Shown here: positions 24,420-38,200 of the stretch, piece after piece | How positions within the stretch are numbered: the stretch's first letter is position 1 | Layout: each line of letters begins with the position of its first letter | Assembly (NCBI RefSeq): GCF_001619985.1 | Contig: NW_017264197.1 | Coordinates: forward strand, 434,001 to 498,000 | DNA length: 64,000 bases | Source: Xylona heveae TC161 | Taxonomy: Eukaryota; Ascomycota; Xylonomycetes; Xylonales; Xylonaceae | Direction of reading: 5' to 3' | Notes under the pieces: generated by a model | Databases searched by the model: none | Told to the model about the DNA's origin: nothing | The model's input: only the letters and a program-made list of their open reading frames with translations | Program-made: the position numbers and the translations under genes

Positions 24420-25945
24420 TATCTTTTTCATTACTTTCTTTATCTTGGACACTAACATTCAAAGTATTCAAGTCTTTCTCTAAAGTTACCTCATTAATAA
24501 TTACTTTAGTAACTAGGTTAGTAGAGTTAGCTTGTTCTGTCTACTACTTAGACTGTCTAAAAATGTTCATGTTTAGCTTAGCTAGTACACTAGAAATAGC
24601 TTTAGTTATGTTTCTTTAAATAAGCTTGTCACTAAACATTCTAGATACATAAAACTTGTAAACCATTACTATATGACTCTGGTTAATATAGTGATAGTAA
24701 CTAATGGTCTAATTACCAATTAAGAGACTTGTTAGTAGATTAAATATAATGACATTGTAATATATTAAATGCAGGTTAAGCCTATATAAGTTTATACTGT
24801 ACAAGTATATTAGAACTATCATCTTAGATTGTCACTTCATGAAATCAAGAATTAGATTTTTTCTCTTGTTAAAGTTGAAATTTGTAGAAAAGATGCAAGT
24901 ATTGATATAAAGTAACTTCAGGAGCTAGTATAGCAAGACCTGCTCTACAGGGAACAAGGTCTACACAATTATCTTTTCCTGGCACTAAACAACTTGCTTT
25001 GCAACAAGCTACAAAAGTCTTACAAGCTTTGGTACATGTTAGTAGTACTCTATAATGATTCCAAGAGTGTTTATAGACACTAGCAAAGTGAATTGAGCTA
25101 CATTCTTTTAGTAACAAACTAATAACTATTTATAAAGTATATCAAGACAAGTCATTCAATACTAGGTCCTATTAGCTTTAACAATTAGTACTACATACTC
25201 AAAACCCAGCCATGAGGCTATAAGTATAAACTCTTGTACAACTTAGATATTCTATACCTATTTGTCATTTAGAAAGTAAAATATCAAACACTTCATTCTA
25301 ATCTGTAGCTAATCCATGACATAGCAGAAGTCTATTCTTTCAAAAAACATGACCATATACTTGATAACAACTACTAGAATACTTTCTCCAATCAATCATC
25401 CTGTGTTAAAGGACAAGCATAATGTATAGATTTGATAAAGGAAATAGTACTTCTAAATTTTCTACATTCAAAACCCTTGTTCTAGTATACTAACATTACT
25501 AGAAAACATAAACTTTTTAGTAACAAAAGATGTGACCTGGAAAATAGCTCCAGGATAATTGTCAAGCAGTCTAAAGAGATTAATCTCCTTGTCCAAGCCA
25601 AGTCATTGAAGATTTACTAAGTTTTACAACCCTTTAGGCTTTATAAACTCTAGAAATCTAACAAAGTTTAGAACTAAATTAGACAATGGAGTCATAGTTA
25701 GCATGACATGAAATAGTACATTGAGCCATCTAATTGTTATAGCATAGTGTATCTCATAGTTTTTAATTTAATGCATCTTATCAAGGATGATATAACCAAA
25801 GCAATCCAAGAGGTTATGATCCTAACCAGGCTCTAATTTAGAGAAAAAACAATTAGCAAGCTTGAAAGTCTATTTCATTTTTAACATCTGATGTCTTTTT
25901 ACTATAGTTGGCCTATACCAAGTAGTAAAGGTCATGTAGCTTGTA
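24420..25945. other. Unassigned decayed repeat DNA
   Basis: A CpG-free stretch that does not continue Gypsy copy A and matches no other part of the window that I can see. The longest open stretch (25117-24869, minus strand) is Cys-rich, with a CLVPGKDNCVDLVPC segment, but I do not recognise the family. It is probably a fragment of an older transposon. Confidence 0.35.
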
Positions 25946-27129
25946 TAGGCTGTAGAATGGATAAAAATAGCCTGCCAGGCCCTTAACCTGGCCCTCCACC
26001 AGGGTTGGGTTTGGGTAGTGTTTTAACAACCCAACTTGTGGGCCTAGGTTACTATTTTGGCACCTACCTGACCCATGTGACCCAAGTTATACCCATGAGT
26101 AGTCTAGAGTTGGGTCAACCCTACTTGAAAACCTGATCTAACTACTTAGAGTTATAAACAAATATAAGAATTGCTACAAATATTACTATAACTAGCTCTA
26201 ATGTTTAATTATAAGTTAGCAAATGTAGAATCACTTATTACAGTATTACAACTACAATTGTATAAATTATAAATGGTAATCAAAATATCAAATGATATGA
26301 ATCATTTCATTCTTGGACAATTATGGCTCTTTGCTCTTAGATAGACAAACATGCAATGTGTATACACTAATTAGTAGGTTATACAGTATGCTAGATTCTT
26401 GTTTCTCAGGTACTTTCATCTACAATTACTACCTCTACCCATACCTTGTCCAGGGCAATGGTGTTATCTTTTCATCTTCCTTTTAAGCAAATCAGTATTC
26501 AGCTCTTTTGCTACTTTTGCAGCTTTCTTTATTTTTTTAGTCTATTCTTGAACCTTTTTAAGTATTATTATGTTTGAGTAATCTTTGTAGTAAACCATTA
26601 GTACAAGAGGCTGCTAGTAAAACTAGAGAATGTTTCTTTACAAGACAAATTAAAAATGCTAGTATGAAAAAATGATACTATTATAGTATAGCTCAATTGT
26701 AGTGATCTTTGTAGTAATCCCTTAGTAATTAGTAGTAAACTCTTTACATATATAGCTAGATTTACTTACTAAATATTACCTTGAGTGCTAGTAGAGGTTA
26801 TAGAAATTTAGAAAGTAGTTTTACTCTATTGTTAAATGCATGTTAGTAAAAAGTAAGAGCAGAGTAAGAGCAAAGTAAAACAAACATGAAAGTAAAGTAA
26901 GAGAAGGGTAAGGTAAGGAAGGTAATGTAGAGTGTATGATGAATAAAATGTGTAGGAATGAACTTACTTTCAAAATTTATCAACAACATAAATGGTTTAG
27001 AGGTTTCTTTTGTTATAAAGACTAAAAACTTCTAGCTAATCTTGTTGGCTTTAGAATAGATATAAATAGTAGTTAAAACAAAAAAGTAGGCCATGAGTAA
27101 ATAGGAGTTGTAAATAATATTAGATCATT

Positions 27130-29670
27130 AACATTAGTATTACAATTATTGTAATTCTGCAAAGCAACATTGTTTTCATGATCTTCATTACTCATTTCAT
27201 CATTACTTATAAATGACTGTTCAAGAGCCTGCCTTAGTTTAGATTACCATTGCTTCTCTTTTTTAATTTTATTTATATAATCTTAACTCTCAACAACCTT
27301 ATTAGCTTCCTTTTGAGTAACCTTATAGTAGTACAATAGTATAAGATCATAGATTATTTCTGGTCTGAGCTATGCTCTATAGTATGTACAAATGTTACAA
27401 GCAATGTTGAATAATTACTTAACACTAATATCTGCTATAGGTACTACAAGTATATCTCTTGTCATTCTTGCTAGCCTAGGGAATTTGTTTTGCTTTTGCC
27501 TCTAGTACTAAAGTAGCTTTGCCTTTGCAACAACCCCTAAATCTTGATTAGTAGGATCACTACAATTATTACTACAATTGTAAATACTACCTTCATGAAA
27601 ATACCTAGCAATCTTATCTAGTTCCTGATTGCTCCTCTCTCTTTTCTAACACTTGTTACTTCTAATTGTTAATGTAAGATCATCTTCATTTAGAAGCTCA
27701 ACAGGCTGTACTAGTTCTATGTAAGTTGCATTAGAATTGTACTTATCTTGATAAAGTTGAGAGAAATCTCTTTTGTATATCTCCTCCTAACTTGGTTCTT
27801 AGTTTGCATTGTTGTAAAGAAATAGCTTATACTCAGGAGCTAGTATAGTTATACAGGAATAGATTTGTCCTCTATCATTATAGGTCTTTCCATAATAATG
27901 ACTAAGTTTTTCCTGACAGGCTTAAAGAGCATTAACTATATTCTGTTTCTAGGATTACTACTTTTGTTATAGAAGAGATGTATAGTCATCTATATAGTTA
28001 AATAAATCATTGTACATAAAGAAAGCATGATGAATTGTAGTACCTTTGGTTTTACCTAGTACCTGTATATACTTTGCAAATGGCTTGAGCAATTCAATTA
28101 CATACTTGATATACACTTATTTATTAGCTGAAATAGATATACTTTGCATTAGATTATCATCACTTAGTAATCTAAATCAAGCATCCAGGGGCTCCTGTAG
28201 TTAGATTGTACAAGTAAGCATATTATAGGTAGAATTCCATCATGTCCAGACATCTTGTGTTAGGTTAAGACAAAGATTAAAGCCACTTTGTATCTCATAA
28301 AACTACTCATGTCTCTAAGGGCTTGCTTTGAAAAACACAGCTAGTTTGTACAACTACATAAATGTCTCATTAATAATCACTATAAATATTACATCAAATG
28401 AAAATATTAGGCTATACCTTGGAGATGGTTCTAGGAATGCTATACTGCTCATTACTAACATCATTTATTATGTTTGTCTTTCACTCTGTAATTGTATTGT
28501 CATTGGTTAGTATTATACAAATGTTTTTAACTAATTCTTTGACTACAAGTTGGATAACATAGGAAAGGCAAGATAAATGACCTAAAGATGCTTGAAATTA
28601 CTGTTCTAGATGCAATGTCTCCAAGTTTTAAGCAAGTATAGTATTGTTACTTGCATTGTCTAAGACAACTATAAGTAGCCTATCTTCAAGCTTGTACTTT
28701 TGTATTACTCTTGCAACCAGGACTGTTATATTTTGTCTAGTATGTCCTTCCTTGACCTGCTCAAACCTTAGAAGCACTTCCTAGAATTTCTAATTGTTGT
28801 TAATGAAATATGCTAGGATAGCAAGAAAGCTATACCCATTGGGACTTGTCTAGCCATTAATTGTAAGTAAAACCTTTAAAGACATGTTCATGAATGTAGT
28901 TTCCAGCTCATCTACAGTGTCTCTAAGACAGATTTATAGTATCTTTTTACTTGGTTTTGTATAGTTAGGGCAAGCCAAATCCAGGAGTTCATAAAACTTT
29001 AGATGTTTAACAAATTAGAAAGGAAGATTTGATGCTACAATGAGATTAAGGATTGCAACCTTCCATGCTTTCTTGGAAAAGAATGTTAGTATTGAGGGAC
29101 TTGCAAGTATGATTGATACCTAAATGAGGTGATCATTAGAGCAATTTTCTACTACCAAGGAATACTATTTATAGATCTAGTTGCTCATGTCTACAGACTT
29201 TGCTATATAACTCCTTTCTGCTTCTTTTTACAAGTATTTAAGTCAAGATGTTGTCCAAGAGTAGATGTTCTAGTATTGTTAGATTGAAGGTATAAAAGTA
29301 GTTGCTTACAATGCTTACAGAGAACTTTAAGTATACCCTTAATAGTATAAGCAACTTGAGAAAAGCTATTCTACACTATAGAGGTACATGTTATAGAGGT
29401 CTAACATATATTAATAGGTGAAGTTATAGAATTTACTAAGTGGCTAGCATTTCTAATTGCCCAAGGTATATCATTCTACCAGGCTAGGAATTTCTCAGAT
29501 GTCTTATATAAAAAGATGATGTAGTTACTATATTGATCAAGGTTACTAATAATAGTGTTTGACCTAGGTGCTAAGTGTAGTATAGGTGTTAAAGGTACTA
29601 ATAATGAAAGAAAAAAGCTACTAGCTTTATCATCAAATAGTAGTAGAGGATCAATTGATTGAAATGACAT
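27130..29670 (-). pseudogene. hAT transposase, decayed
   Basis: A likely start is the ATG at 29670 (MSFQSIDPLLLFDD). A BED-type finger follows (CKHCKQLLLY, about 29.3 kb). The catalytic domain reads similarly to its inverted copy at 38.2-38.7 kb (DTIDELETTF, SLKILLTID, TSLNRYSF). The hATC dimerisation domain (RLARMTRDILVVPIADISV, then LFNIACNICTYYRA) lies near 27.3-27.5 kb. The reading direction is interrupted by many TAG/TAA codons of the kind made by C-to-T change at CAA, CAG and CGA codons or G-to-A change at TGG. Such an enzyme would cut and paste the element; this copy cannot. Confidence 0.75.
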
Positions 29671-31599
29671 ACTGTTAGTATAAGTGTATATAAAAAGTAT
29701 AGTGTATTGTAGTGTCCATGAAAAATTCATGAGAAAAAGAGAGTTAGATTTATATATATACATTAGTAGATATATAAATGTATAAACATTAAAAAAGGTA
29801 AATTAATGTAATCATTAGTACAACCCTGCTTACAACATATGACAATTTTCTCTAACAAGTTATTTATTATTTATTATAGATATATTACATAACATTCAAA
29901 GTATCAAGACTTAGAAAAGGATTTAATATTAAGTTTATTAATTTAAAATGTAAAGACTATAGTATTTCTAGTCATCTATGTACTTAGAGAATTTTTTAGA
30001 ATTTTTAAAAATATTTTTTAGACAATAGAGAGGATTTTTGATTTAAAAGTTTAGAAAATAAATAATGACAAGAACATTCTACTATAGTATGTAAATGATA
30101 GCAACTATAAAGTAGATACATTATACTACTATTTCAGACCTCTGAAAATTCCATGTACTAATAGACATCTAATAGCTTAGTAGTAGATAAAACATTAAAT
30201 TGTAGCCAATAGTAGGATCACTACAATGATAGCACTAATTAGCTAAGGTCTTGCAATGTAACTAATAACTTCTAATGCTCTAAACAGCAAATTTAAGCAA
30301 ATGATCCTTGACTTCCAACTACTTTGTAGGTATACTATCATTCTTTAATTTCTTCTCTAATAGTTTAACTAGCTAAAAGACCTGCTACTAGCTACAATCT
30401 TCTCCATTCATCTTCTACCCATGATGTTAGTAATCATAGTCTTCTAGCTACATATTGGCTAGTCTTGGCAGAGTAACCCACTCTTTAGTAGATCATGCTA
30501 CTCAATTTGCTCAAATAGCAATCTCAAAAGTTATAAAAAAGTAATGAGGTTTAATGCCCTTATAGATGCTAGTACCCTTACTCTTCTTTGGTCAAAATTC
30601 ATGAGAAATAGTAGATAAAATGCACTCTTTCTTCAGGAGAGTAGAAGTAGCATTTTTTCAATAGTTCTGCCAGGTTTTGAAGGCAATTGTTTGTAGAGAT
30701 CCTTGCTTAGCTTTATTAATATTTATAGTGCTTTCATTCCTTTCCTTCTTAGTCATCTCTATAGATAGGTTCTTGCCATTCTCCAAATCATCATTCTACT
30801 AGTACTTCTCCTAAAAAAGATTATCTAGGTCATCTTTTACATCTTTCTACACAGGGTTGCTATCATCTGCCTGAGCAAATAGGCCACCATCCTCTCTGTA
30901 TCTATATTTGGCTAAGACTACCTAAGTACTAGTGCCATTGACATATCTAGATTGCTGATTAGTAGACTACTCCAAAGATTACTACAATTCTAGCTTACCT
31001 TTTGTACATTTTCCTGTCAATTGTCTGCTACTTTAAATCTTTTTTTATCTTATTTAAAGCTTGCCTATACTTGTTAGTTTACTTAGTTTTGTTCACAGCC
31101 CTTAGACATGCATTGTGGTTATTGTTCTTGGCTTTTTCAATTTCAAGCTCAATTGAATTCATGCTCAAAAGGCAAGCATGATGCTTTTGGGTAAAGCTAC
31201 TTTAAAAAAGATTGACTTCTGCCTTGTGCTTGTTTGCAAAGCCTTTAAGGCATTCAACAGGACAGCAAGATGGGAGTGGGTTTAATTTATCTATTCTGTA
31301 AGGTAAGTTAGCTTGCAGGTCAATTGTAGTGATCATTAAGGTAATCTAGTAGCAAGGAACTAGGGAATACTAACTTTAGCTACTCTATCAGGTGTTTTGT
31401 CAAATTTCTCCTATAGTTCAAGAGCTGTAGTAATGTTATATACATGGCTAGATAGAGCTCATCATTAGCAACTAAATAATATATTTTGTATGGCTATATG
31501 ACCAGATTTGATGATTTTATACACACCTTCAAGATTTTGGCAAGAGGTTGTAGAGGTAAAAGAGAGAAGGTGAGGTAGAAGTAAAATATATAAGTACTT

Positions 31600-31800
31600 A
31601 TTACTGTCTTATATACTTACTTCTCACCATCTTACATACTTACTTCTTATCATCTTATACACTTACTTCTTACTATCTTGCACACTTACTTTTTACTATC
31701 TTACACACTTACTTCTTACTATTTTATACACTTACTTTTCACCATCTTACATACTTACTTCTTACTATCTTATATACTTACTTCTTACTCACTATAAATT
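31600..31800. repeat. Minisatellite inside the hAT-like element
   Basis: Tandem units of roughly 25 bases built on ACTTACTTCTTACTATCTTA, about eight copies. A decayed inverse counterpart lies at about 35,620-35,760 in the inverted hAT fragment, so the array belongs to the element. Confidence 0.7.
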
Positions 31801-32368
31801 CACCTTTTACCTTATCTTTTACTTTACCTTCATCTTTCACCTTATATATTACTGTGAAAATTTACTTTGTGAATTTACTTTACATTACATGGTTCTGACA
31901 TAATTAAACTAAGTGGTAGAAATCTAAATATCTAAAGATCTCAACATTACAATCCTTCTTTCTTCTACAACCTCATCAAGAAATCTACTACCAGCAGGGT
32001 TTTTATTAAATTTAGGCTATATTCATTAAAAAGAGTATGTATAGTACAATATTCATGGTATACTTTCATTACAAAGGCTAATTTAATGATATTTAGATTA
32101 CAAACAACAGAAACATTTGATAGTAAGTAAGATTACTTCAAAAATTACTACAATTATACATTACAATATTCTAGTAGCACTCTACTTCTTTTGTCATGTG
32201 ATTCTATGTAATTCTATGTGTTTTTACATGTTTTTATATGTTTTTATGTGTTTTTATGTAATTTTACTATTTTTTGATACTGTTGCTTGCTTTTGATTGC
32301 TATAATTATTGCTACAATTATGTCCTCTAACCTATATTCTTTATTAATTCATTCTTAGGTTGCAAAGA

Positions 32369-33102
32369 TGGCAAGGCAAGGTGAAGATGATTCTACTTCA
32401 TCTCTTTCATCTGCAAGCATTCTATCAATACTATCTACCTTCTGCTTACACTTGCCATCTCATGATGTAACTGAGGATAGTGCTATTAGTAATGCTAATG
32501 CTACAGAGCTGTATGCAGCTTAAAGAACTACAAGAAAGGTACCTGCTAGGAAATCCCTTCTAAACACTACCAATACCTTTGTGAAAAAACTATGCAATCT
32601 ACCAAGAATGGCTAGGTGTACTCCTACTATTGTCAATCACTGTTGTCCTGCTGCCAAAACTACTAGCACAGCTGGGAATGTCAAAAGACCTCACTACTAC
32701 AAGTCTAGAAATAAGTAATCCATTCTTTATACTTGAGGATATACTAATGTTATTAGCTGTTACTTTCTGTAAAATTTACTGCTACCAGAAGACCACTAAG
32801 CTCCTTCTGCCAAAATTGCTGTTTTTATATGTTGTTAGAGAAATCATGAACAACAAAGCAAACACACCTATGAGAATTCAGTTCTCTGCTCTAGGTGCCC
32901 TCCAAGAGGTAGCAGAAGCAACTCTAGTAAAGGAATTTGAGAGTATGTGTATTTTAATGATAATTGTAGTGATTATAACTAACTACTTCTAGTGACCAAT
33001 TTAATAGCTATTCATGCAAAAAGAATCACTATTTAGCAGAAGGATATACAGCTAGTGTAGCATGTACACAAAATTATTACTAGAAAGGATAGCAAGATTT
33101 AA
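32369..33102 (+). pseudogene. Histone H3 / CENP-A-like gene, decayed, inside the hAT-like element
   Basis: A start ATG at 32369 opens a long, Ser-rich N-terminal tail. The tail ends in AAKTTSTAGNVKRPHYYK, matching the H3 segment before the fold (VKKPHRYK). An intron-like gap follows (around 32,703-32,755), then the histone fold: CYQKTTKLLLPKL, VVREI, FSALGALQEVAEATLVKEFE. A clean intron comes next (32943-32992: GTATGT start, CTAAC branch, TTCTAG end), then TNLIAIHAKRITI and QKDIQL. Three in-frame stops (near 32521, 33035 and 33060) and probable damage at the first intron make it a pseudogene. The extra loop-1 residue, AAE-like helix 2 and Q before KDIQL recall CENP-A more than canonical H3. 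Identity as an H3-fold histone is strong; the CENP-A assignment is inference. Confidence 0.8.
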
Positions 33103-33550
33103 ATTAGTTTCTATAATTAGTTAAATGTTTATATAATGCAATGCTTAATTTTTACTACATTTAAATTGATTTGATATAATAATTATAGCAATCAGGGTTA
33201 GCTTTCAAATAATGGTGTTATAAATTAAACTAGATTTTTTTTTTTCAAATTAATGTAATAATTGTAATGATTCTAAGCTTTCTTACTTCTCTAGAAATAA
33301 ATACTAGTTTTCTTAGTAAAAAACATGTTATAAAGGCTTATTTGAATATCTTTAGCTAATAAAATCATGTTACATCCTGCATGTTTATAAATTTCCAGAT
33401 ATGGATTAGACAGGGTAATGTAGAGTAACCTGACCCTACCTGTTGGGCTGTCATGCTTCAAAATGTAAACCTGACCCAGCCCAGAGAGTTGTCAAGCAAA
33501 AGAGTTATAAGGGGTCTACCCAACCCTAACCTGACCCATTCTGCAGCCTA

Positions 33551-35290
33551 ATCTAGATATTCTAGTAGGTGGTTCTAGTTTTTTCCAGTATATAATATTT
33601 TCAAAGTAAAAACTTTTTCCTTTACTTTTTGTAATAAAACTTTCCTAGCTTTTTTTGTTTGAGAGTAGGACAGTAATAGATAAACTGGACTCTGAGTAAA
33701 GTTGTAGATAGAGCTGCATTTTTTTGACTTATATGTAAGTAGTCTATATAGGTAGGATTTAAAATAACTATATCCTATCTTGAGTTAAATGAGAGTTGTA
33801 ACTAGTTTTCTTCTAAGGTCTTGGTATCCCTCAAATAGCTTCTAGTGTAGAAAGGTTTAAAACTGTTTATAATGTTTTCCTTTAGAAGTAGTTTGCCATT
33901 AGTAAATCCATTGCTCAAGGATAAGCTTTTTTAACTTTCTTTTCAAGTAACTATATAAAGTATATACATTCTTGTATAGTTTGTTAGTATATGTTGTTCC
34001 ATGCTTGGCTACTTTATCTACTTCTTCATTTTCTAGTATTTCTTGATGTTTTAAAATTCATTGAAGGTAGATTTAAATATTATTGTCTTTAAGGACTTGA
34101 ATGGCAGAAAAAATTTGTAGTAGTAGTTGTTGTCCAGGTCTAGCTATTAAATGTTGTATTGTATCTAAGATACTTTGATTGTCTATAAATATCCAGATAG
34201 CTTTGGGGTTTATAATTGATCTATATGCTATCCATTCTATTGCTTTAGTTAAAGCAAAGAGTTCTGCATCATAGATTTCCATATATGAGCCTAGATGCTA
34301 GAAAAAAGTATATGTATCTTGACAGTATGTAATATAACATTCTGCTCCTGCTGTTGTTTGTAGTAATTCATCTGTATATACTATACAATTTTCTTCTAGA
34401 ATTTGTTTTTAAAGGATATTTAGTATTGTTTAATGTTTTTCTATCATATTAGACTTGGAGTACTTGTTTTTAATGATAGATATAGCTGGAAATTGTTTTC
34501 ATAAAGGTCATTTGGTTATTGTATAGGATTCTAGCTCTAGTATAGTAGGTAAAATAGTAGTTAATTTAGCTAGTATTTGTATGTACTAAGTAGGATATGC
34601 TTTTGATTTTAACTGAGTAGGTTGTTGATTCCAGTCTAGATACTTAGTAGTATCTATATCTTGTCCTATTTATGATATTGAAGGAAATTTTTTAGGAGTT
34701 TTTTATCTAAGTAGATGTAATAAGCATAGTGTAGTCATAGATTAGGAGTATTTATTAAGAGGAATTAATGTTGTGTAAGTCATGTAACTAGTACATCTGC
34801 TCTAATAGAAGTAGTTTTTATAGAGTTCTACCATGCATGGTGTGCATTAAAATCTCTACAAATAAGTATTCTAGACCATGGTTGTATTTTGTGTAATAAT
34901 CTCTCTATTGTCTATAGAAAAGGTGTTGTAGTTTGTTTAGCTTTATTATAGATATTAATAATGAATGTTAGTAAAATAATAGTGCTTTGTACTTGTAAAA
35001 TAAAACAATCTTTATCTTGAATTATTGTTTTAATAGTACATTGTAGGTCTGGTTTAAGCTTTGTAATAAAAGCTAATACTCTAGGTTTTTTTGATAATAA
35101 CAAAAGAAATATTGTTGTAAATGAAGGATGTAATATAGTAGTATTGTTTGGTTCAATCCAGGGTTCTTGTAGTAAAAAAATGTCTGTTGAAAATATTGCT
35201 AGATCTAAACATGCATAACAAAAGAAGTAGAGTACTACTAGAATAATATAATATATAATTATAGTAATTTTTAAAGTAATTTTATTTACT
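33551..35290 (-). mobile_element. Tad1-type LINE, minus-strand copy with its reverse transcriptase deleted
   Basis: Reading on the minus strand, 35290-34750 matches the endonuclease part of the LINE at 49.4-49.9 kb. Then 34750-33551 matches the part from about 51,990 to 53,170, including RNase H (FALTKAIEWIAY, FIDNQSILDTI). The roughly 2.1 kb in between, which holds the reverse transcriptase in the longer copy, is absent. The copy ends at 33551 where the hAT end begins. It has many in-frame stops and is dead. Confidence 0.8.
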
Positions 35291-35294
35291 ACCA

Positions 35295-38200
35295 AATGTT
35301 TCTACTATTTGTAATCTAAATATTATTAAATTAGCCTTTATAATAAAAGTATATTATGAATATTGTACTATACATACTTTTTGTAATAAATATAGCTTAA
35401 ATTTAATAAAAATCCTGCTAGTAGTAAATTTCTTGATAAGATTATAGAAGAAAAAAAAATTATAATATTAAAATTCTTAAATATTTAAATATTTATTATT
35501 TAATCTAATTATATCAAAACTATATAATGTAAAATAAATTTACAAAATAAATTTTTATGATAACATATAAAATAAAAAATCAAGATAAAGTAAAAGATAA
35601 AATAAAAAGTAAATTTATAGTAAGTAAGAAATAAGTATATAAGATAGTAAGAAGTAAGTATGTAAAATAGTAAAAAATAAGTATATAAGATAGTAAAAAG
35701 TAAGTGTATAAAACAGTAATAAATACTTATATATTTTACTTCTATCTTATTTTCTTTCTTTTACCTCTATAATCTTTTATTAAAATCTTAAAAGTATATA
35801 TAAAATCATTAAATTTGGTTATATAATCATGCAAAATATATTATTTTGTTACTATTGATAAGCTTTATTTAGCTATATATATAAAATTACTACAGCTTTT
35901 AAACTATAGAAAAAATTTAACAAAATACTTAATAGAATAACTAAAGTTAGTATTTCCTAGTTTTTTACTACTAGATTGCTTTAATAATTATTACAATTGA
36001 CTTGCAAGTTAATTTATCTTATAAAATAGATAAATCAAGTTTATCTTTATCTTGCTATCTTGTTACATGCTCCAAAAACTTTATAAACAAGTGTAAAACA
36101 AAAGCTAATCTCTCTTAAAGTAGCTTTGTTTAAAAGAATTGTACTTGTCTTTTGAACATAAATTCAATTAAGCTTGAAATTAAAAAAGCTAAAAACAATA
36201 ACTATAATATATATTTGAGAGCTGTAAATAAAACTAAATAGACTAACAAGTATAAACAAGCTTTAAATAAGGCAAAAAAAGATTTAAAGCAATAAGCAAT
36301 TAATAGAAAAATGTATAAAAAGTAAGCTAGAATTGTAATAATCTTTAAAGCAGTCTACTAATCAGTAATCTAGATATATTAATAGCATTAGTATTTAGGT
36401 AATTTTAGTTAAATATAGATACAAAAAAAATAGTAGCTTATTTGCTCAAGTAGATAATAGCAACCCTGTATAAAAAAATATAGAAAATAATCTAGATAAT
36501 TTTTTTTAAGGAAAAGTACTAGCAAAATGATAATTTAGAGAATGACAAAAATCTATCTATAGAGATAACTAAAAAAAAAATACTATGAATATTAATAAAG
36601 CTAAGCAAGGATTTCTACAAACAATTATCTTTAAAATCTAGCAAAACTATTAAAAAATATTACTTTTATTCTCCTGAAGAAAAAATATATTTTATCTAGT
36701 ATTTTTCATGAATTTTAACCAGAAAAAAGTAAAGGTACTAGTATCTATAAGAGTATCAAATTTTATTGCTTTTTTATAACTTTTAAAATTATTATTTAGC
36801 TAAATTAAATAGTACAATCTACTTAAAAGTAGGTTACCCTGCCAGGACCAGCTAATATGTAGCTAGAAAACTATAACTATTAATATTATAAATAGAAGAT
36901 AGATAGAGAAAATTATAGTCAATAATAGATTTTTTAACTAGTTAAACTATTAGAAAAAAAATTAAAAAATAGTAGTATATCTACAAAGTAGTTGGAGGTC
37001 AAGAATCATTTGCTTGAATTTATTATTTAGAGTATTAGAAGTTATTAATTATATTACAAGACTTTACTTAATTAATACTATTATTGTAGCAATCCTACTA
37101 TTAACTATAATTTAATATTTTATTTATAATTAAGCTATTAAATATTTATTAGTACATGGAATTTTTAAGAATTTAAAATAGTAGTATAATACATCTATTT
37201 TATAGTTATTATTTATTTTCTAAATTTTTAAATCAAAAATACTTTTTATTGTTTAACAAATATTTATAAAAATTTTAAAAAATTCTCCAAGTATATAAAT
37301 AACTAGAAATACTATAGTCTTACATTTTAAATTAATAAACTTAGCATTAAATTTCTTTCTCAGTTTTAATACTTTGAATGTTATAAAATATCTATAATAA
37401 ATAATAAATATCTTGTTAAAAAAAATTATTATATATTGTAAGCAGGGTTATATTAATAATTGAATTAATTTATCTCTTTTAGTATTTATATATTTTTATA
37501 TCTACTAATATATATATATAAATTTAATTTTTTTTTTATAAATTTTTTATAGATACTACAATATACTATACTTTTTATATATAATTATATTAATAGTATA
37601 TTATTTTCATCAATTAATCTTTTATTACTATTTAATAATAAAGCTAGTAGCTTTTTTCTTTTATTATTAATACTTTTAATACCTATATTATATTTAGTAT
37701 CTAGGTTAAATACTATTATTTATAATCTTAATTAATATAGCAACTATATTATCTTTTTATATAAAACATTTAAAAAATTTCTAGCATGATAAAATGATAT
37801 ATTTTAAGCAATTGAAAATGCTAGTTATTTAGCAAATTCTATAATTTTACTTGTTAATATATATTAAATCTTTATAATATATACTTTTATAGTATAGAAT
37901 AGCTTTTTTCAAGTTACTTATATTATTGAAGATATACCTAGAGTTTTCTACAAGCATTGCAAGCAACTACTTTTATACACTTAATTTAACAATACTAAAA
38001 CATCTACTCTTGAATAATATCTTGATTTAAATACTTGTAAAAAAAAGTAAAAAAAACATATAGTAAAGCCTGTAAATATAAATAACTAAATCTAGAAGTA
38101 GTATTTTTTAGTAGTAGAAAATTACTCTAATAATTATTTTATTTAGATATTAACTACATTTATAAGTTTTTCAATATTAACATTTTTTTCCAAGAAAGCA

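Larger units (their letters stand above)
25946..33550. mobile_element. hAT-superfamily DNA transposon (decayed), with a transposase and a histone H3-like passenger
   Basis: The stretch is bounded by inverted ends. The left starts TAGGCTGTAGAATGGAT and the right is the inverse of TAGGCTGCAGAATGGGT. Both have sub-terminal GGGTTGGG-type motifs common in fungal hAT ends. The minus strand holds a hAT transposase fossil (about 29,670-27,130). The plus strand holds a histone H3-like fossil (32369-33102), divergently oriented. A roughly 200-bp minisatellite lies between them. The right end is embedded in a minus-strand LINE (33551 onward), but the LINE does not resume left of 25946 and no 8-bp target duplication is visible. 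The two ends could therefore belong to separate or rearranged insertions. Confidence 0.6.

Noticed and set aside
24420-25945. Continuation of Gypsy copy A beyond the inverted-repeat element
   Set aside because: The text right of 24419 does not match copy B beyond 42,690, so copy A truly ends at 23497.
31600-31800. CRISPR-like array
   Set aside because: Units are directly adjacent with no unique spacers, and the host is a fungus; it is a minisatellite.
25938-33558. An 8-bp hAT target duplication
   Set aside because: The right flank reads ATCTAGAT but the left flank is AGCTTGTA, so no duplication can be claimed.
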